A stretch of DNA of 64,000 nucleotides from Clostridiales bacterium (GTDB lineage Bacteria > Bacillota > Clostridia > Saccharofermentanales > Saccharofermentanaceae): NCBI GenBank assembly GCA_017427465.1, contig JAFRST010000062.1:64703-128702 (forward strand), given 5' to 3'. The notes under the pieces are model-generated. The model had not been told where the DNA came from and did no database searches. It saw only the letters and a list, made by a program, of their open reading frames with translations. Made by a program: the position numbers and the translations under genes. This document shows positions 7,457 to 16,867 of this stretch, piece after piece. How positions within the stretch are numbered: the first letter of the stretch is position 1; each line of letters opens with the position of its first letter.

Positions 7457-8460
7457 GCGGCGCTCCTTTCCGGACTGCCGGCAAGCCTGCAATAGAACTT
7501 AACCCCGAAAAGACACAGTAACAAAGCTTTGCACTTGGCTTTAAATGATCCGGCAGACGCCAGTATCTTCCCGCGCGGGATCTGTCTGCTGCAATCGTAC
7601 TTCCAGACCTCGTAATTCTTTATTGTCCACAGATAAGTCTCTGCCCAATTAGCGAGCAGAACACCGCGCTTGCTCTTGTCAGAGATCTTCTCTTTGTAGT
7701 GAGCATAAATCTGATTAAGCACGTGCACCTGGTCTCCGGCGTGCTTGTCCTGATTCTTCATAGAGGTCATCAGGGAATTATCGCGGATCCTGTAACAGTA
7801 GACCTTTTCGGGGATATACAAGACCTTGGAAGCGCCCGTCATTACCAAAGGTGTCCAGAGCTCATCCTCGTGATAGATACCTTCTTCAAAAAAGAGTTTG
7901 TTGTCCAGCAGATAATCGCGCCTGCAGGCTCTGAGCCATGCGGTCATGGCGATCCTGCCGTGGTCTTTTATCTGGGACACCATCGCATCCGTACCTGTGA
8001 TCATTCCGGCTTTGCCGTTTAATCCCCTGTGGACCAGGATCTTATCAAACGCAGACTCGAATACTTCATCTTTTTCATTGATGGTAACGCCGTCCCACAA
8101 AAGCACATCAGCATCGCTGTTTGCTGCAGCTTCGATGATCTTGCTGAACTTATCAGGAACTATTTTATCGTCCGAATCAAAGAAGAAAATGTACTTGCCT
8201 TTTGCACGGTTGAGGCCGTAATTTCTGGCATCGGAAAGGCCTCTTCCTTCTTTGTGGTAACAAGAGATAAACTCGTACTTTCCGGCATATGAATCCGCAA
8301 TTGAACCGGAGTTATCAGTCGAACCGTCTTCGACCAGGATGATCTCGGTCTTTTCTATCCCGGAGGCTTCCAGGAGCGAGTCAATGCATCTGCCAAGATA
8401 AAGCTCAACATTGTAAACCGGAATGATTATCGAAAGATACGTCATATTCTCATCATTCAT
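7453..8460 (-). CDS. Family 2 glycosyltransferase, copy C
   Basis: Encodes 335 residues of a GT-A fold GT2 enzyme. Motifs are LSIIIPVYNVE at the start, EIILVEDGSTDNS, ARNYGLNRAKGKYIFF and the FDSDD metal-binding site at about residue 95. It overlaps the upstream gene by 8 bp. Its central part (a GLNGKAGMITG-like segment, then the FFEEGIYHEDELW motif) matches the next two genes, so the three look like a tandem triplication followed by divergence. Acceptor and donor are unknown. Confidence 0.88.
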   Translation of the reverse strand: MNDENMTYLSIIIPVYNVELYLGRCIDSLLEASGIEKTEIILVEDGSTDNSGSIADSYAGKYEFISCYHKEGRGLSDARNYGLNRAKGKYIFFFDSDDKIVPDKFSKIIEAAANSDADVLLWDGVTINEKDEVFESAFDKILVHRGLNGKAGMITGTDAMVSQIKDHGRIAMTAWLRACRRDYLLDNKLFFEEGIYHEDELWTPLVMTGASKVLYIPEKVYCYRIRDNSLMTSMKNQDKHAGDQVHVLNQIYAHYKEKISDKSKRGVLLANWAETYLWTIKNYEVWKYDCSRQIPRGKILASAGSFKAKCKALLLCLFGVKFYCRLAGSPERSAA

Positions 8461-9478
8461 GATCGCCCGTCCCGGAAGAGTTTTTCATAATGCCGCAGCG
8501 GATATTGAGCAGCATTACCCTGCATTTGTCCGTGAGCCTGCCGGCGGTAGCCTTAAGCTTCTTTCTGTCTATCTGCCCGCCGTATCCGTATTTGCAAAAA
8601 TCGTACTGAAATATCATATGCAGATATCTTTTTGTCAAGCAAGCTTCTATTTTCTTAAGAAACGGATCGCCGCCAAAGTTTTCCTCACAAAAACTGTAAA
8701 GGGCAGGATATATGAAAAGCAATGCCTTTATGTATTCAGTACGGTCATCTGATTCCGGATTGGTTATTGAGCCGGGGCGGATCCTGTATCTGTATGTTTT
8801 CACGTTAATATATTCAACTTTTTGAGCTTTCAGAATGGTCTTTATGACCCACAGTTCATCCTCATTCAGCAGGCCCTTTTCAAAGTACAGATTATTCGCG
8901 GTCAAAAAGGTGCGTAGATGCATTCCAAGCCATACCGTAGCCGGGAAATCCCTTCTTGCATCCAATTGTTTTTCTATGATCCTCTTGCCTGTCAGAATGC
9001 CGTCGTTTTCATTAAGACCTTTGTGAATAAAATAATCTGCACGCTTTTTAGAGACCGGGCTGCCATCATCATTGAAAAGCTCTGCATCCCACAAAACTAT
9101 GTCTGATTCAGCCGTCCTTGAGAGCCGGATAATCCGGGAAAAAGCATAAGGAATGACTTCGTCGTCAGAATCACAGAAAAAGATATACTTTCCTTTAGCC
9201 TCTTTAATTCCGGCATTCCTTGCTTCAGATTGTCCTTCGTGTGATGTGGTGATGATCCTGATGTTGGAATACCTTGCGGCATATCCTTTAGCGATCTCAG
9301 ATGAGTCGTCAGTGGAGCCGTCATCAACAAGTATTATCTCGACAGCATTTGTAATCTCACCCTTTAAGGCCGAATCCAGACACTGTTCGAGGTATCGTCC
9401 CGTATTATAAAACGGAATGATGACAGACAGGGAAATGTTGTCATTATCCGTATTTAAAACAACTTCGTTATCTGACAT
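8453..9478 (-). CDS. Family 2 glycosyltransferase, copy B
   Basis: Encodes 341 residues. The GT2 catalytic half shows LSVIIPFYNTG, EIILVDDGSTDDS, ARNAGIKEAKGKYIFF and FCDSDDE. The C-terminal half shares KGLNENDGILTGK and the FEKGLLNEDELW segment with its neighbours. It sits 16 nt after copy A. It presumably adds a sugar to the growing repeat unit at the inner membrane face. Confidence 0.88.
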   Translation of the reverse strand: MSDNEVVLNTDNDNISLSVIIPFYNTGRYLEQCLDSALKGEITNAVEIILVDDGSTDDSSEIAKGYAARYSNIRIITTSHEGQSEARNAGIKEAKGKYIFFCDSDDEVIPYAFSRIIRLSRTAESDIVLWDAELFNDDGSPVSKKRADYFIHKGLNENDGILTGKRIIEKQLDARRDFPATVWLGMHLRTFLTANNLYFEKGLLNEDELWVIKTILKAQKVEYINVKTYRYRIRPGSITNPESDDRTEYIKALLFIYPALYSFCEENFGGDPFLKKIEACLTKRYLHMIFQYDFCKYGYGGQIDRKKLKATAGRLTDKCRVMLLNIRCGIMKNSSGTGDHE

Positions 9479-9494
9479 ATATACGACCCGTCTC

Positions 9495-10457
9495 TCATTT
9501 AGCGATCAGCTTAAGCCCCAACACCATTATCTTGTGCCTGAGTTTTCTTGATGTGCGCCAAAGCAATTGCTTGTCTATGTCTTTGCCATATCCGTATTTC
9601 CAGAACCGGTACTTATAGATCATGTGAAGATATCTCTTTGTTAAGTTACCTTCTACCGCGTCTTTTAACGGATCACCGGCAAGAACTTTGTCATAATAAT
9701 TATACAAGGACGGATAGACATACATTAAGACTTTAATGTTTTTCACGCGGTTATCAGCCCCGGGATTAGTAACGGATCCGTCATGAACTCTGTAAATATA
9801 GACTTTCTCGGGAATGTAATGTACAGCCTTGGCACTTAACAAGACTCTCGGGACCCAGAGCTCATCTTCATAGATAATTCCCTCTTCGAAAAACAATTCA
9901 TTATCCAAAAGGAACTTCCGCCTGTAACACCCGAGACAAACACTGGCGATAACACCTTTTCCCCTGATCACCAGGTTTTCCATTATCTTTTTGCCGGAAT
10001 ATTCTTTTTCGATCCTCTCTAATCCGCAATGGGCAAAATAGCTCTTGTCTTTTCTAGACAGGATACTTTTCGTCTCGTAAAAAAGCTCGCAGTCCCACAT
10101 AAACATATCGCATGTTGCAGTCTTTGTCTTTCGGATTATTCTGCCTAGCAAACCGGAATCTACTCTGTCATCTGAATCACAAAAGAATATGTAATCACCA
10201 ACAGCATTTCTTATTCCGGTATTTCTTGCTGCTGCAGCACCGGAGTTCTCAGTATGAAAAGATCTTATGTTGTTATGTTTGAGAGTATACTCTTCAATAA
10301 CTTTGCCGGAATTATCAGTTGACCCGTCGTCTATAAGGATGATCTCAGTATCATTAATACCTTCTGCGGCAAGGAGCGAATCAAGGCACTTGGAAAGATA
10401 ATTCTCGACGTTATAGACGGGTATGACAACGGATAAACTTATCTTCTCGGGCATCAT
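9495..10457 (-). CDS. Family 2 glycosyltransferase, copy A
   Basis: Encodes 320 residues with LSVVIPVYNVE, EIILIDDGSTDNS, ARNTGIRNAVGDYIFF, FCDSDD and FFEEGIIYEDELW. Two adjacent ATGs occur at the start; GAGG fits either. It follows the Alg13-like gene by 9 nt. It is the first of three tandem paralogous GT2 genes. Confidence 0.88.
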   Translation of the reverse strand: MMPEKISLSVVIPVYNVENYLSKCLDSLLAAEGINDTEIILIDDGSTDNSGKVIEEYTLKHNNIRSFHTENSGAAAARNTGIRNAVGDYIFFCDSDDRVDSGLLGRIIRKTKTATCDMFMWDCELFYETKSILSRKDKSYFAHCGLERIEKEYSGKKIMENLVIRGKGVIASVCLGCYRRKFLLDNELFFEEGIIYEDELWVPRVLLSAKAVHYIPEKVYIYRVHDGSVTNPGADNRVKNIKVLMYVYPSLYNYYDKVLAGDPLKDAVEGNLTKRYLHMIYKYRFWKYGYGKDIDKQLLWRTSRKLRHKIMVLGLKLIAK

Positions 10458-10466
10458 CTTATCCTC

Positions 10467-10961
10467 TTATTCAAATAAGTGATCAACGATCTCGGATAAT
10501 GCCTTGCAGAAATTCTCGTTATTGGACTTTGCGCAGGAATAATTCTTGCCTTTTGCGATGTCCTCGTAGTTATCGATTACTTCCCCTAATTTCTCTATGT
10601 CTTCGACAACGATTATGTTGTTGTATTTCTTCTCGTATTCACGCGTGATCTCGACCTGATGGTCATCAACGTGCTCGCCGCGCTTGTGCATTCTGGGCAC
10701 GACGACAGGGATCTTGCCGTTTTTCAAGACCTCCGTGAAACAGCAGGGACCGCCGTGTGTGATAACGATGCGGGCCTTTTTCTCATATCCGATGAACTCA
10801 TCGTGATCGATGAGCTTGTACCACTTGCAGTTAGCGGGCGTCTTCTTCGAATAACCGATCTGCATAACGACTTCTTCATCATGCTCCCCGGCCCATTTGT
10901 CCATATAATCTATCAGCCTGTCAAAGGACTGTTCATGTGTTCCGACAGTTACAAATATCAT
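10467..10961 (-). CDS. Alg13/EpsF-like glycosyltransferase catalytic subunit
   Basis: Encodes 164 residues beginning MIFVTVGTHEQSFDRL, the hallmark of the Alg13/PssE C-terminal GT28 domain that binds the sugar nucleotide. THGGPCCFTEVLKNGKIP is the donor-binding loop. The start at 10961 is 2 nt after the stop of the Alg14-like gene, so translation is coupled; a longer frame would only add residues overlapping that gene. With the Alg14-like partner it forms a two-subunit transferase that adds a sugar to the lipid-linked primer. Confidence 0.88.
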   Translation of the reverse strand: MIFVTVGTHEQSFDRLIDYMDKWAGEHDEEVVMQIGYSKKTPANCKWYKLIDHDEFIGYEKKARIVITHGGPCCFTEVLKNGKIPVVVPRMHKRGEHVDDHQVEITREYEKKYNNIIVVEDIEKLGEVIDNYEDIAKGKNYSCAKSNNENFCKALSEIVDHLFE

Positions 10962-10963
10962 GC

Positions 10964-11428
10964 TCAGAAAATACTCCCGAGATAAACAGCCTTCGGGAAG
11001 ACCTCCTTCATCTGTTCCCACTGAACGATAAATACATCTGCCTTCTTGTAGCAGAGCCTGCCGGTGAGCGATCCCTTGTTGATCCTGTCATAAGGCTCAA
11101 TGTAAATTAGCTTGATCTTCTTCCTCTTACCGATGTAGAAGAACGGAACGGCAGGCGCGGCGCCGGCAGAAATGATCAAGTCAGGCTTCTCCTCCTTGAG
11201 GATCTTCCTGGCTCTGTGGGTGTTTATTATCAATGCCTTAATGCTTCTGTTCGAAGGAAAGTAAGCATGGTAAACCTTCTCGCCCTGCAACAGACTCCTC
11301 GAATCCTCTTTATCAAAGGTAACCCAGAAACGCTCTTTATCCTGCCAAAACGGCTTTAGCTGATAAAGAAAGTTAAGATGCCCGCCGGATGAGCCGACCA
11401 GACAAACCTTTATCTTTTTTTCGCTCAT
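10964..11428 (-). CDS. Alg14/EpsE-like membrane-anchoring subunit
   Basis: Encodes 154 residues with the Alg14/PssD pattern: KVCLVGSSGGHLNFLYQL at the N-terminus, PDLIISAGAAPAVPFFYIGK in the middle, and YIEPYDRINKGSLTGRLCY near the end. It recruits the Alg13-like subunit to the membrane. It is the first gene of the minus-strand polysaccharide operon, directly after the 11517-11544 promoter. No gene for the initiating phosphoglycosyl transferase is in view. Confidence 0.88.
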   Translation of the reverse strand: MSEKKIKVCLVGSSGGHLNFLYQLKPFWQDKERFWVTFDKEDSRSLLQGEKVYHAYFPSNRSIKALIINTHRARKILKEEKPDLIISAGAAPAVPFFYIGKRKKIKLIYIEPYDRINKGSLTGRLCYKKADVFIVQWEQMKEVFPKAVYLGSIF

Positions 11429-11516
11429 CTTCCCTAATTCCTCAACCTAATCAGGCAGGACTTGCTCCTTTTATAAACGCGAATTGCATTAATCTATTCA
11501 ATCTATCCCTGTAAGT

Positions 11517-11544
11517 ATTATATATGTAAAAAAATCGTTTTCAA
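11517..11544 (-). promoter_or_regulatory. Promoter of polysaccharide operon
   Basis: On the minus strand TTGAAA (11539-11544) and TATAAT (11517-11522) are 16 bp apart. The transcript would carry a leader of about 80 nt before the Alg14-like gene. The gap also serves the divergent lipoprotein gene. Confidence 0.65.
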
Positions 11545-11604
11545 CTGCAACATTCCCGCGCTTCTGTCTGTAATTAAGATAAAGAACCTATGGGAGGTAA
11601 TAGT

Positions 11605-12492
11605 ATGAAACAGTGTAAAAAGGTCCTTTTGACAGGCATTGCGGCGCTGATGGCCGTCTCATTCATCCTTACAGGCTGCGATAAAGGTAAGTCCGGACGT
11701 CCGTCCCTTGAAGACACTGACCTTGACGGGACTAAACAGGAAGAAACCCCTGAAAATAAGGCAGATGACGCAGATTCCGATGACACCGTTCAGGCCGGCG
11801 GCGCGCAGGACATGGCTCCCGGTGACCCCCTTGAAGAAGAAGGAACCATCGGAGATATCTCCTACAGGATCTCTGCCAGTTCCGTGGAAGGCACTGTAGA
11901 AACGGCGGGCTTTGACATCTTCTCGGAAGAGCAGGACATTTACCGCTTTGCCGTCATCATCAATGCCGGAGAGAAGAGCACAGGCGGCTATGAGATCAAC
12001 ATCACCGATATCGCTTATGACGGCTCTGAGATGATAATAACGGTCGAAGAGACAAGTCCCGGACAGGACGAGATGGTTACCGAGGCATTAACCTATCCTT
12101 CCTGCGCAGTTGAGCTCGACAAGCTCCCCAAGAGCGTCAAGGTCGTATGGACAAACGGCACCGGTCTCCCCTGCGATTATATCTACATCGATGATTACGA
12201 ACTTCCCGAAGGCTGGCTTGCAGTACTTAAGGACGGCGCCGGCGAGATCATGCGTGAGACATATGTCTATGAGACCTCCGACGGCAAATACGAATACATC
12301 AACATCAGATCCACTACGGTAAGCTGGGGCGCGGCCGAGTGGAACGACATCGTCACAGGCAGCGGCGCGGCTGATACCAGAGAGGATGTCGTGTCAGCAG
12401 CCGAAGAATTCGGCTCGGCAGGCTTCGTAATGTTCAATAATGACAGCGCCACCTACTCGATCGACGAATTTCTTGCAGCAAAAGCAGGCTGA
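11605..12492 (+). CDS. Lipoprotein with PrcB-like C-terminal domain
   Basis: Encodes 295 residues. The signal peptide ends at the lipobox ILTGC (Cys25), so the protein is anchored to the outer face of the membrane. An acidic, low-complexity linker (about 28-75) follows. The centre resembles the PrcB_C domain (FAVIINAGEKSTGGYEINI, then a segment ending LTYPSCAVELDKLP), seen in secreted proteins that bind proteases or matrix. The rest is unassigned. GGGAGG precedes the ATG at 11605; the in-frame ATG at 11590 lies before that site. It stands alone, divergent from the polysaccharide operon. Confidence 0.78.
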   Translation: MKQCKKVLLTGIAALMAVSFILTGCDKGKSGRPSLEDTDLDGTKQEETPENKADDADSDDTVQAGGAQDMAPGDPLEEEGTIGDISYRISASSVEGTVETAGFDIFSEEQDIYRFAVIINAGEKSTGGYEINITDIAYDGSEMIITVEETSPGQDEMVTEALTYPSCAVELDKLPKSVKVVWTNGTGLPCDYIYIDDYELPEGWLAVLKDGAGEIMRETYVYETSDGKYEYINIRSTTVSWGAAEWNDIVTGSGAADTREDVVSAAEEFGSAGFVMFNNDSATYSIDEFLAAKAG

Positions 12493-12520
12493 TCCTCCCG
12501 GATAAACGTATAGATACATG

Positions 12521-12556
12521 AGGGCTGTTCCGTTCGAGGGGGCAGCCCTTCGAACT
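12521..12556 (+). terminator. Probable intrinsic terminator
   Basis: AGGGCTG (12521-12527) pairs with CAGCCCT (12543-12549), followed by a T-containing tract. It separates the lipoprotein gene from the MoxR operon. Confidence 0.5.
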
Positions 12557-12667
12557 TTTCGGGGCCGCGAAAAGCCCTATCCCTCCCCCCCTCTCTCTCG
12601 AAATAATCTAACGGTTCTTCCGCGTTTTGTTGTATATTAGAAGAAGCATTTTAACGAGGGGAACAGT

Positions 12668-13600
12668 ATGAATACCGTATCTGAGAACATCATCAATGAG
12701 ATCAAGAAAGCAATCTGCGGTAAGGATCACATCATTACACAGACTTTGACCGGTATCCTCGCGGGCGGACATATCCTGATGGAGGATGTTCCGGGCGTAG
12801 GCAAAACAACGATGGCGCTGGCCTTCTCGAAGACGATGGGCCTCGATTACGGAAGAGTCCAGTTCACGCCGGACGTACTGCCCTCCGATATCACAGGCTT
12901 CTCCTTGTATGACAAGAAGACCGAATCTATGAAATACCAGCAGGGCGCGGTCTTCCATAACCTGTTCCTTGCAGATGAGCTCAACCGTGCTTCTTCAAGA
13001 ACGCAGTCGGCTCTTCTCGAGGCGATGGAGGAGAGTGCTGTTACAGTCGACGGCAACACATATCTGCTGCCTAAGCCGTTCATAGTTATCGCTACACAGA
13101 ACCCGGCAGGATCTTCAGGAACTTCACTGCTCCCTGACTCGCAGGTCGACAGGTTCATGATAAGGATCTCGATGGGCTATCCGTCGATCTCTGCCGAGAC
13201 CGCCATGATCGATGCACGTAAGAACGGCGTCAATCCTTTGGATGATGTTAAGACCGTTTGCGATATCGAGACGATCCTCAAGATGCAGAAAGAGGTTAAC
13301 GAGGTCTTCATACATGAGAAAGTAATCAACTACATAGTTGTCCTGATCAGCAAGACGAGAGGCCACAAGGACTTGGAGCGCGGCGGAAGTCCCCGCAGCA
13401 CTCTTGCCCTCACCGCCATGGCGAAGGCTTATGCCTATATCAACGGAAGAAATTACGTTACTCCTCTTGATGTTCAGAATGTATTCATCCCGGTCATCAC
13501 ACACAGGCTCATTCTCACCCCCGAAGCCGAAGTCAACGACAAGAGCTCGGTTGAGATAGCTAACGAGATCATCAAGAACGTTCCGGTACCCAAGATCTGA
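12668..13600 (+). CDS. MoxR-family AAA+ ATPase
   Basis: Encodes 310 residues. Walker A is GVGKTT (about residues 43-48), Walker B is LFLADELNRA, sensor 1 is IATQNP, and the LLPDSQVDRFM segment carries the arginine finger region. MoxR ATPases act as chaperones or assembly factors. Here it is followed by a DUF58 protein and a membrane transglutaminase, the standard three-gene set. GAGGGG lies before the ATG. Confidence 0.92.
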   Translation: MNTVSENIINEIKKAICGKDHIITQTLTGILAGGHILMEDVPGVGKTTMALAFSKTMGLDYGRVQFTPDVLPSDITGFSLYDKKTESMKYQQGAVFHNLFLADELNRASSRTQSALLEAMEESAVTVDGNTYLLPKPFIVIATQNPAGSSGTSLLPDSQVDRFMIRISMGYPSISAETAMIDARKNGVNPLDDVKTVCDIETILKMQKEVNEVFIHEKVINYIVVLISKTRGHKDLERGGSPRSTLALTAMAKAYAYINGRNYVTPLDVQNVFIPVITHRLILTPEAEVNDKSSVEIANEIIKNVPVPKI

Positions 13601-13608
13601 TACGCAAT

Positions 13609-14511
13609 ATGCTGAAGACGTGGATCATCTACGCAGTCACTGCCATTGCAGCCTTCATCTTTTTTCTTTACTACAAGATGTGGGTCGCCTGGTATTGGCT
13701 CATGCTGCTCCCGCTGATCCCGTTATTTGCATTTATTGCATGCGCTTTTGCTACGACACAGCTGACATTCGAGACTGAGCTGCCGGCTGACACACACATC
13801 GGTGAACCCGTTTATCTGAAGCTTAAGACTTATGGTCCGGCTACTTATTTCGCATTTTTCAAAGTCAGGTTTACGGTGACTGATCATATGAGCGGCAACA
13901 CCCGGGAGATAGTTGTTCCCGTCAACGACAACGGAGTTACAAAGATACCAGTTGACACCGGTCACTGCGGAGCATTTTCCTTCAATATCTCAAAGTTTGC
14001 CGTCTATGACATCGCTGGATTCTTCCACCTTAATCTGAAATTGGAATCAAAAAACAGGATCCTTGTAAAGCCCATTCCCATAATGCCTGAACTGATGCCG
14101 AATATGTATGGATTCAAGGCTAAGAATCTGAGGAAATCCAAGCAGCCCAATTCCGAGATCTACGATATAAGGGATTACAAGACAGGCGATTCCATAAAGA
14201 CTATCCACTGGAAGATATCCGCGAAGAAAGACCAGCTCGTTGTAAAAGACTCTCTCGAAGAATTCGGAGGCCACTCACGCATCGTCTTAAAGCTCAGTGA
14301 AGACAGGAACAAGCTTGACCTGCATCTGGGACAGATCCTGTTTACGTCTCTTTTCTTCCTCGAAAGAGAGATCCCTCACAAGCTGAGAATCATTCCTCCT
14401 GACAGAAGTGAGATCGCATTTGATATCGAAAACATCAATGATCTGGATACTGCTCTTATCAAGGTCCTTCACATGAGAATACCGAAGGAGGATCCTGATG
14501 AGGAAAACTAA
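13609..14511 (+). CDS. DUF58 membrane protein
   Basis: Encodes 300 residues. Two N-terminal membrane helices (about 5-22 and 26-46) are followed by a cytoplasmic beta-rich part and the DUF58 core, marked by YDIRDYKTGDSIKTIHWKIS. It starts 8 nt after MoxR and overlaps the next gene by 14 bp. The family is the usual partner of MoxR ATPases; its molecular activity is not established. Confidence 0.9.
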   Translation: MLKTWIIYAVTAIAAFIFFLYYKMWVAWYWLMLLPLIPLFAFIACAFATTQLTFETELPADTHIGEPVYLKLKTYGPATYFAFFKVRFTVTDHMSGNTREIVVPVNDNGVTKIPVDTGHCGAFSFNISKFAVYDIAGFFHLNLKLESKNRILVKPIPIMPELMPNMYGFKAKNLRKSKQPNSEIYDIRDYKTGDSIKTIHWKISAKKDQLVVKDSLEEFGGHSRIVLKLSEDRNKLDLHLGQILFTSLFFLEREIPHKLRIIPPDRSEIAFDIENINDLDTALIKVLHMRIPKEDPDEEN

Positions 14512-16855
14512 AACTGCGTTCATAAGGAAAAAACTCCTTAGAAAATTCATCGAGATCTTTATCCCGGCCATGATAGCGGCTCTGTTAGGCATCGGCTTTA
14601 TCATGATGACCGGCAATGCCTTCAGCCTTTACTTCAATCCCGTTATTCTCGTGATCAGCGTTGCCGCGGGCTCCCTGATCCTTTCAGCTGTCCACAGCGG
14701 CAATAATCTGTTTAGCTCAATTGCCGTTATCGTGCTCACCATAGCGGCAATTATCGTAATGGTGCATTTCGATATCCTTCACCTTCAAATGGGACAGTGG
14801 GCATTCCTTTACTATGTCAAGCGTTATGTATATTATGGTCTGCCAGGCGACTACCCTTACCCCCTTTTATGGAAGGAATCCGTCCTGACATTCCTTATAA
14901 TGTATGATCTTATTGCTGCATCTGTCACGACACTCTTGTTGTCAAAGCGTAAGTGGATACTTGTGTCATTAATCTTCTACCTTCCTTTGCTTTGGTGTTC
15001 GATAGCAAATGTCACCGTAAGACCTGCCCCGAACTCAGTGGTCATTGCCACAGCCGGAGTCATCATGCTCCTGTTCGCATTCGGTTACCGCAAAAAAGAA
15101 AAAAAGACGTCAGAAAGAGCTCTTCTTGTGCTTGCCATTCCGGTGCTGCTTTACTCTATGATCGTGGGAATGCTTTTCCCAATTAAATTCTACAAAAAGG
15201 ACCGTCTCGCGAATGATATCCTCTACGGAATGAGAAGCCTGGCGGTAAGCATTGATAACGACGGGTTTATGGTCAAGGCAATCGATAAAGCGATCAACGG
15301 CAACGAAGACCCGCATCCTTTATCCGAGAAAATAGAATATAATCCGTTCACCTCGCTCCATCATGCGGACAACGACCTTACCAAGGTCGGACCTTTCGAT
15401 CCGCCTGAAGGAGAGATCATGACGGTTTATAAGGATTACAACCGAGGATATCTCGACGAATGGCTCAATGACAAAATGACACCCGGTGATGCCGATTTCT
15501 CCAACAATTTGGCTCATTGTTATTGCCTCTATTTAAAGGTGGAGACACTCGACACATATAAATCGAACAGACTTTCCAACGCATATTACACGCTGGATAC
15601 GTACGCGGAGGGTTTTGAATCCGGATTAAAGGACAGCCTGTATTCTGTCAGGATTGAACCGTTGCTGCCATCAGATCTTGCGATCTCACCTTATTACCAC
15701 GAACTTTATATGTGCAAGGTGGATCCAAGCGCAGTATATACTGATGAAAACAACGGTTCCTATGCAGATAAACTTATATTTTCCGACGCAAATGCCGTGC
15801 AGGACGGCATGTATATCTACCCGTTAGCCGGCGCACCGGTCAATGTGGAAGGCCTTTATGACAAGACTTACGAAGAAGCCTATGTATACGGGATCGCTAC
15901 CGCAGTTCCGGACAAGACACGTGATGCGCTTATCTCGAGCGGAATGCTTCCCGACTGGTATATGGACATCTACAACGAAACAAGCGAAATGTCAGACTGC
16001 GACAAAGTAAGAGCCGTCACCGAATATGTCCGGAGCCTTCATCCATATGATGTAAATACAGATTACCAGCCTGAGGGCTCGGATTTTGTCCCGTGGTTCG
16101 TAACCGAAGCCGAATCCGGGATCTGTGTCCATTATGCGGCGACGACAGTAATACTCCTCCGTATGATCGGAATCCCCGCCAGATATGTCCGCGGGTTTGT
16201 CGATCCCAGATCGTATCCGGGAGCAGCGAGCACTATCTACGCTTCGCAGTCCCACGGCTGGTTCGAGTTCTACGTTCCCGGCTATGGCTGGATCATGGGA
16301 GACTCCACACCGGGTATGGAAAAATATGCTCAGTATTACGATATCGATGCAGTTGCTGCCGTATATCCCGGGATCGAAGATGCTGAATTCTCGCGCTCAA
16401 GATTTGACAATATCGAAGAACAGTCCTCTGATGAAAAGGCGCCTGACGCAACAGCAGAAGCTGCTCCTGAAGAAGCTCCTGCGGTTGAAGAAGACAATTC
16501 CGGAGATGTAGTTGTCCTGCTTAAGATGCTTTTGATCATCGTTCTGGTAACCGCTTTCTTAAAGCTCGTCTGGTGGGCATACTGGAAGATCCGGTTCTCT
16601 AAAAAGGATATGGGCAGCAAGATCCTCGAGCATTATTACTATTACAACCTGATGAGCAAGTACCTGATGAAAGGTCTTCCCGGGAAATCTATGGAGGTCG
16701 TCTACAAAGTCGCGTTCAGCCACGAAGACATAACCGCAGATGACATGAAGACTTTCATCAAAGCAAGCAATAAGGGTCTGGCATTGGTATCAGCCAGACT
16801 CCCTATTCACAAGAAACTGTTATTCAGATTGATATCGTTTAAGGTCCGCAGCTGA
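14498..16855 (+). CDS. Membrane transglutaminase-like protein
   Basis: Encodes 785 residues. About seven hydrophobic segments fill the first 230 residues, a large extracytoplasmic part follows, and a last helix lies near residues 670-695. The transglutaminase core (about 500-610) has an intact triad: Cys543 in SGICVHYAA, His586 in SQSHGWFEF and Asp602 in MGDSTPG. An acidic Ala/Glu/Pro-rich linker lies just before the last helix. Family members may act as peptidases or cross-linkers on surface proteins. It closes the MoxR-DUF58 operon. Confidence 0.88.
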   Translation: MRKTKTAFIRKKLLRKFIEIFIPAMIAALLGIGFIMMTGNAFSLYFNPVILVISVAAGSLILSAVHSGNNLFSSIAVIVLTIAAIIVMVHFDILHLQMGQWAFLYYVKRYVYYGLPGDYPYPLLWKESVLTFLIMYDLIAASVTTLLLSKRKWILVSLIFYLPLLWCSIANVTVRPAPNSVVIATAGVIMLLFAFGYRKKEKKTSERALLVLAIPVLLYSMIVGMLFPIKFYKKDRLANDILYGMRSLAVSIDNDGFMVKAIDKAINGNEDPHPLSEKIEYNPFTSLHHADNDLTKVGPFDPPEGEIMTVYKDYNRGYLDEWLNDKMTPGDADFSNNLAHCYCLYLKVETLDTYKSNRLSNAYYTLDTYAEGFESGLKDSLYSVRIEPLLPSDLAISPYYHELYMCKVDPSAVYTDENNGSYADKLIFSDANAVQDGMYIYPLAGAPVNVEGLYDKTYEEAYVYGIATAVPDKTRDALISSGMLPDWYMDIYNETSEMSDCDKVRAVTEYVRSLHPYDVNTDYQPEGSDFVPWFVTEAESGICVHYAATTVILLRMIGIPARYVRGFVDPRSYPGAASTIYASQSHGWFEFYVPGYGWIMGDSTPGMEKYAQYYDIDAVAAVYPGIEDAEFSRSRFDNIEEQSSDEKAPDATAEAAPEEAPAVEEDNSGDVVVLLKMLLIIVLVTAFLKLVWWAYWKIRFSKKDMGSKILEHYYYYNLMSKYLMKGLPGKSMEVVYKVAFSHEDITADDMKTFIKASNKGLALVSARLPIHKKLLFRLISFKVRS

Positions 16856-16867
16856 TCTTTCTGATCA

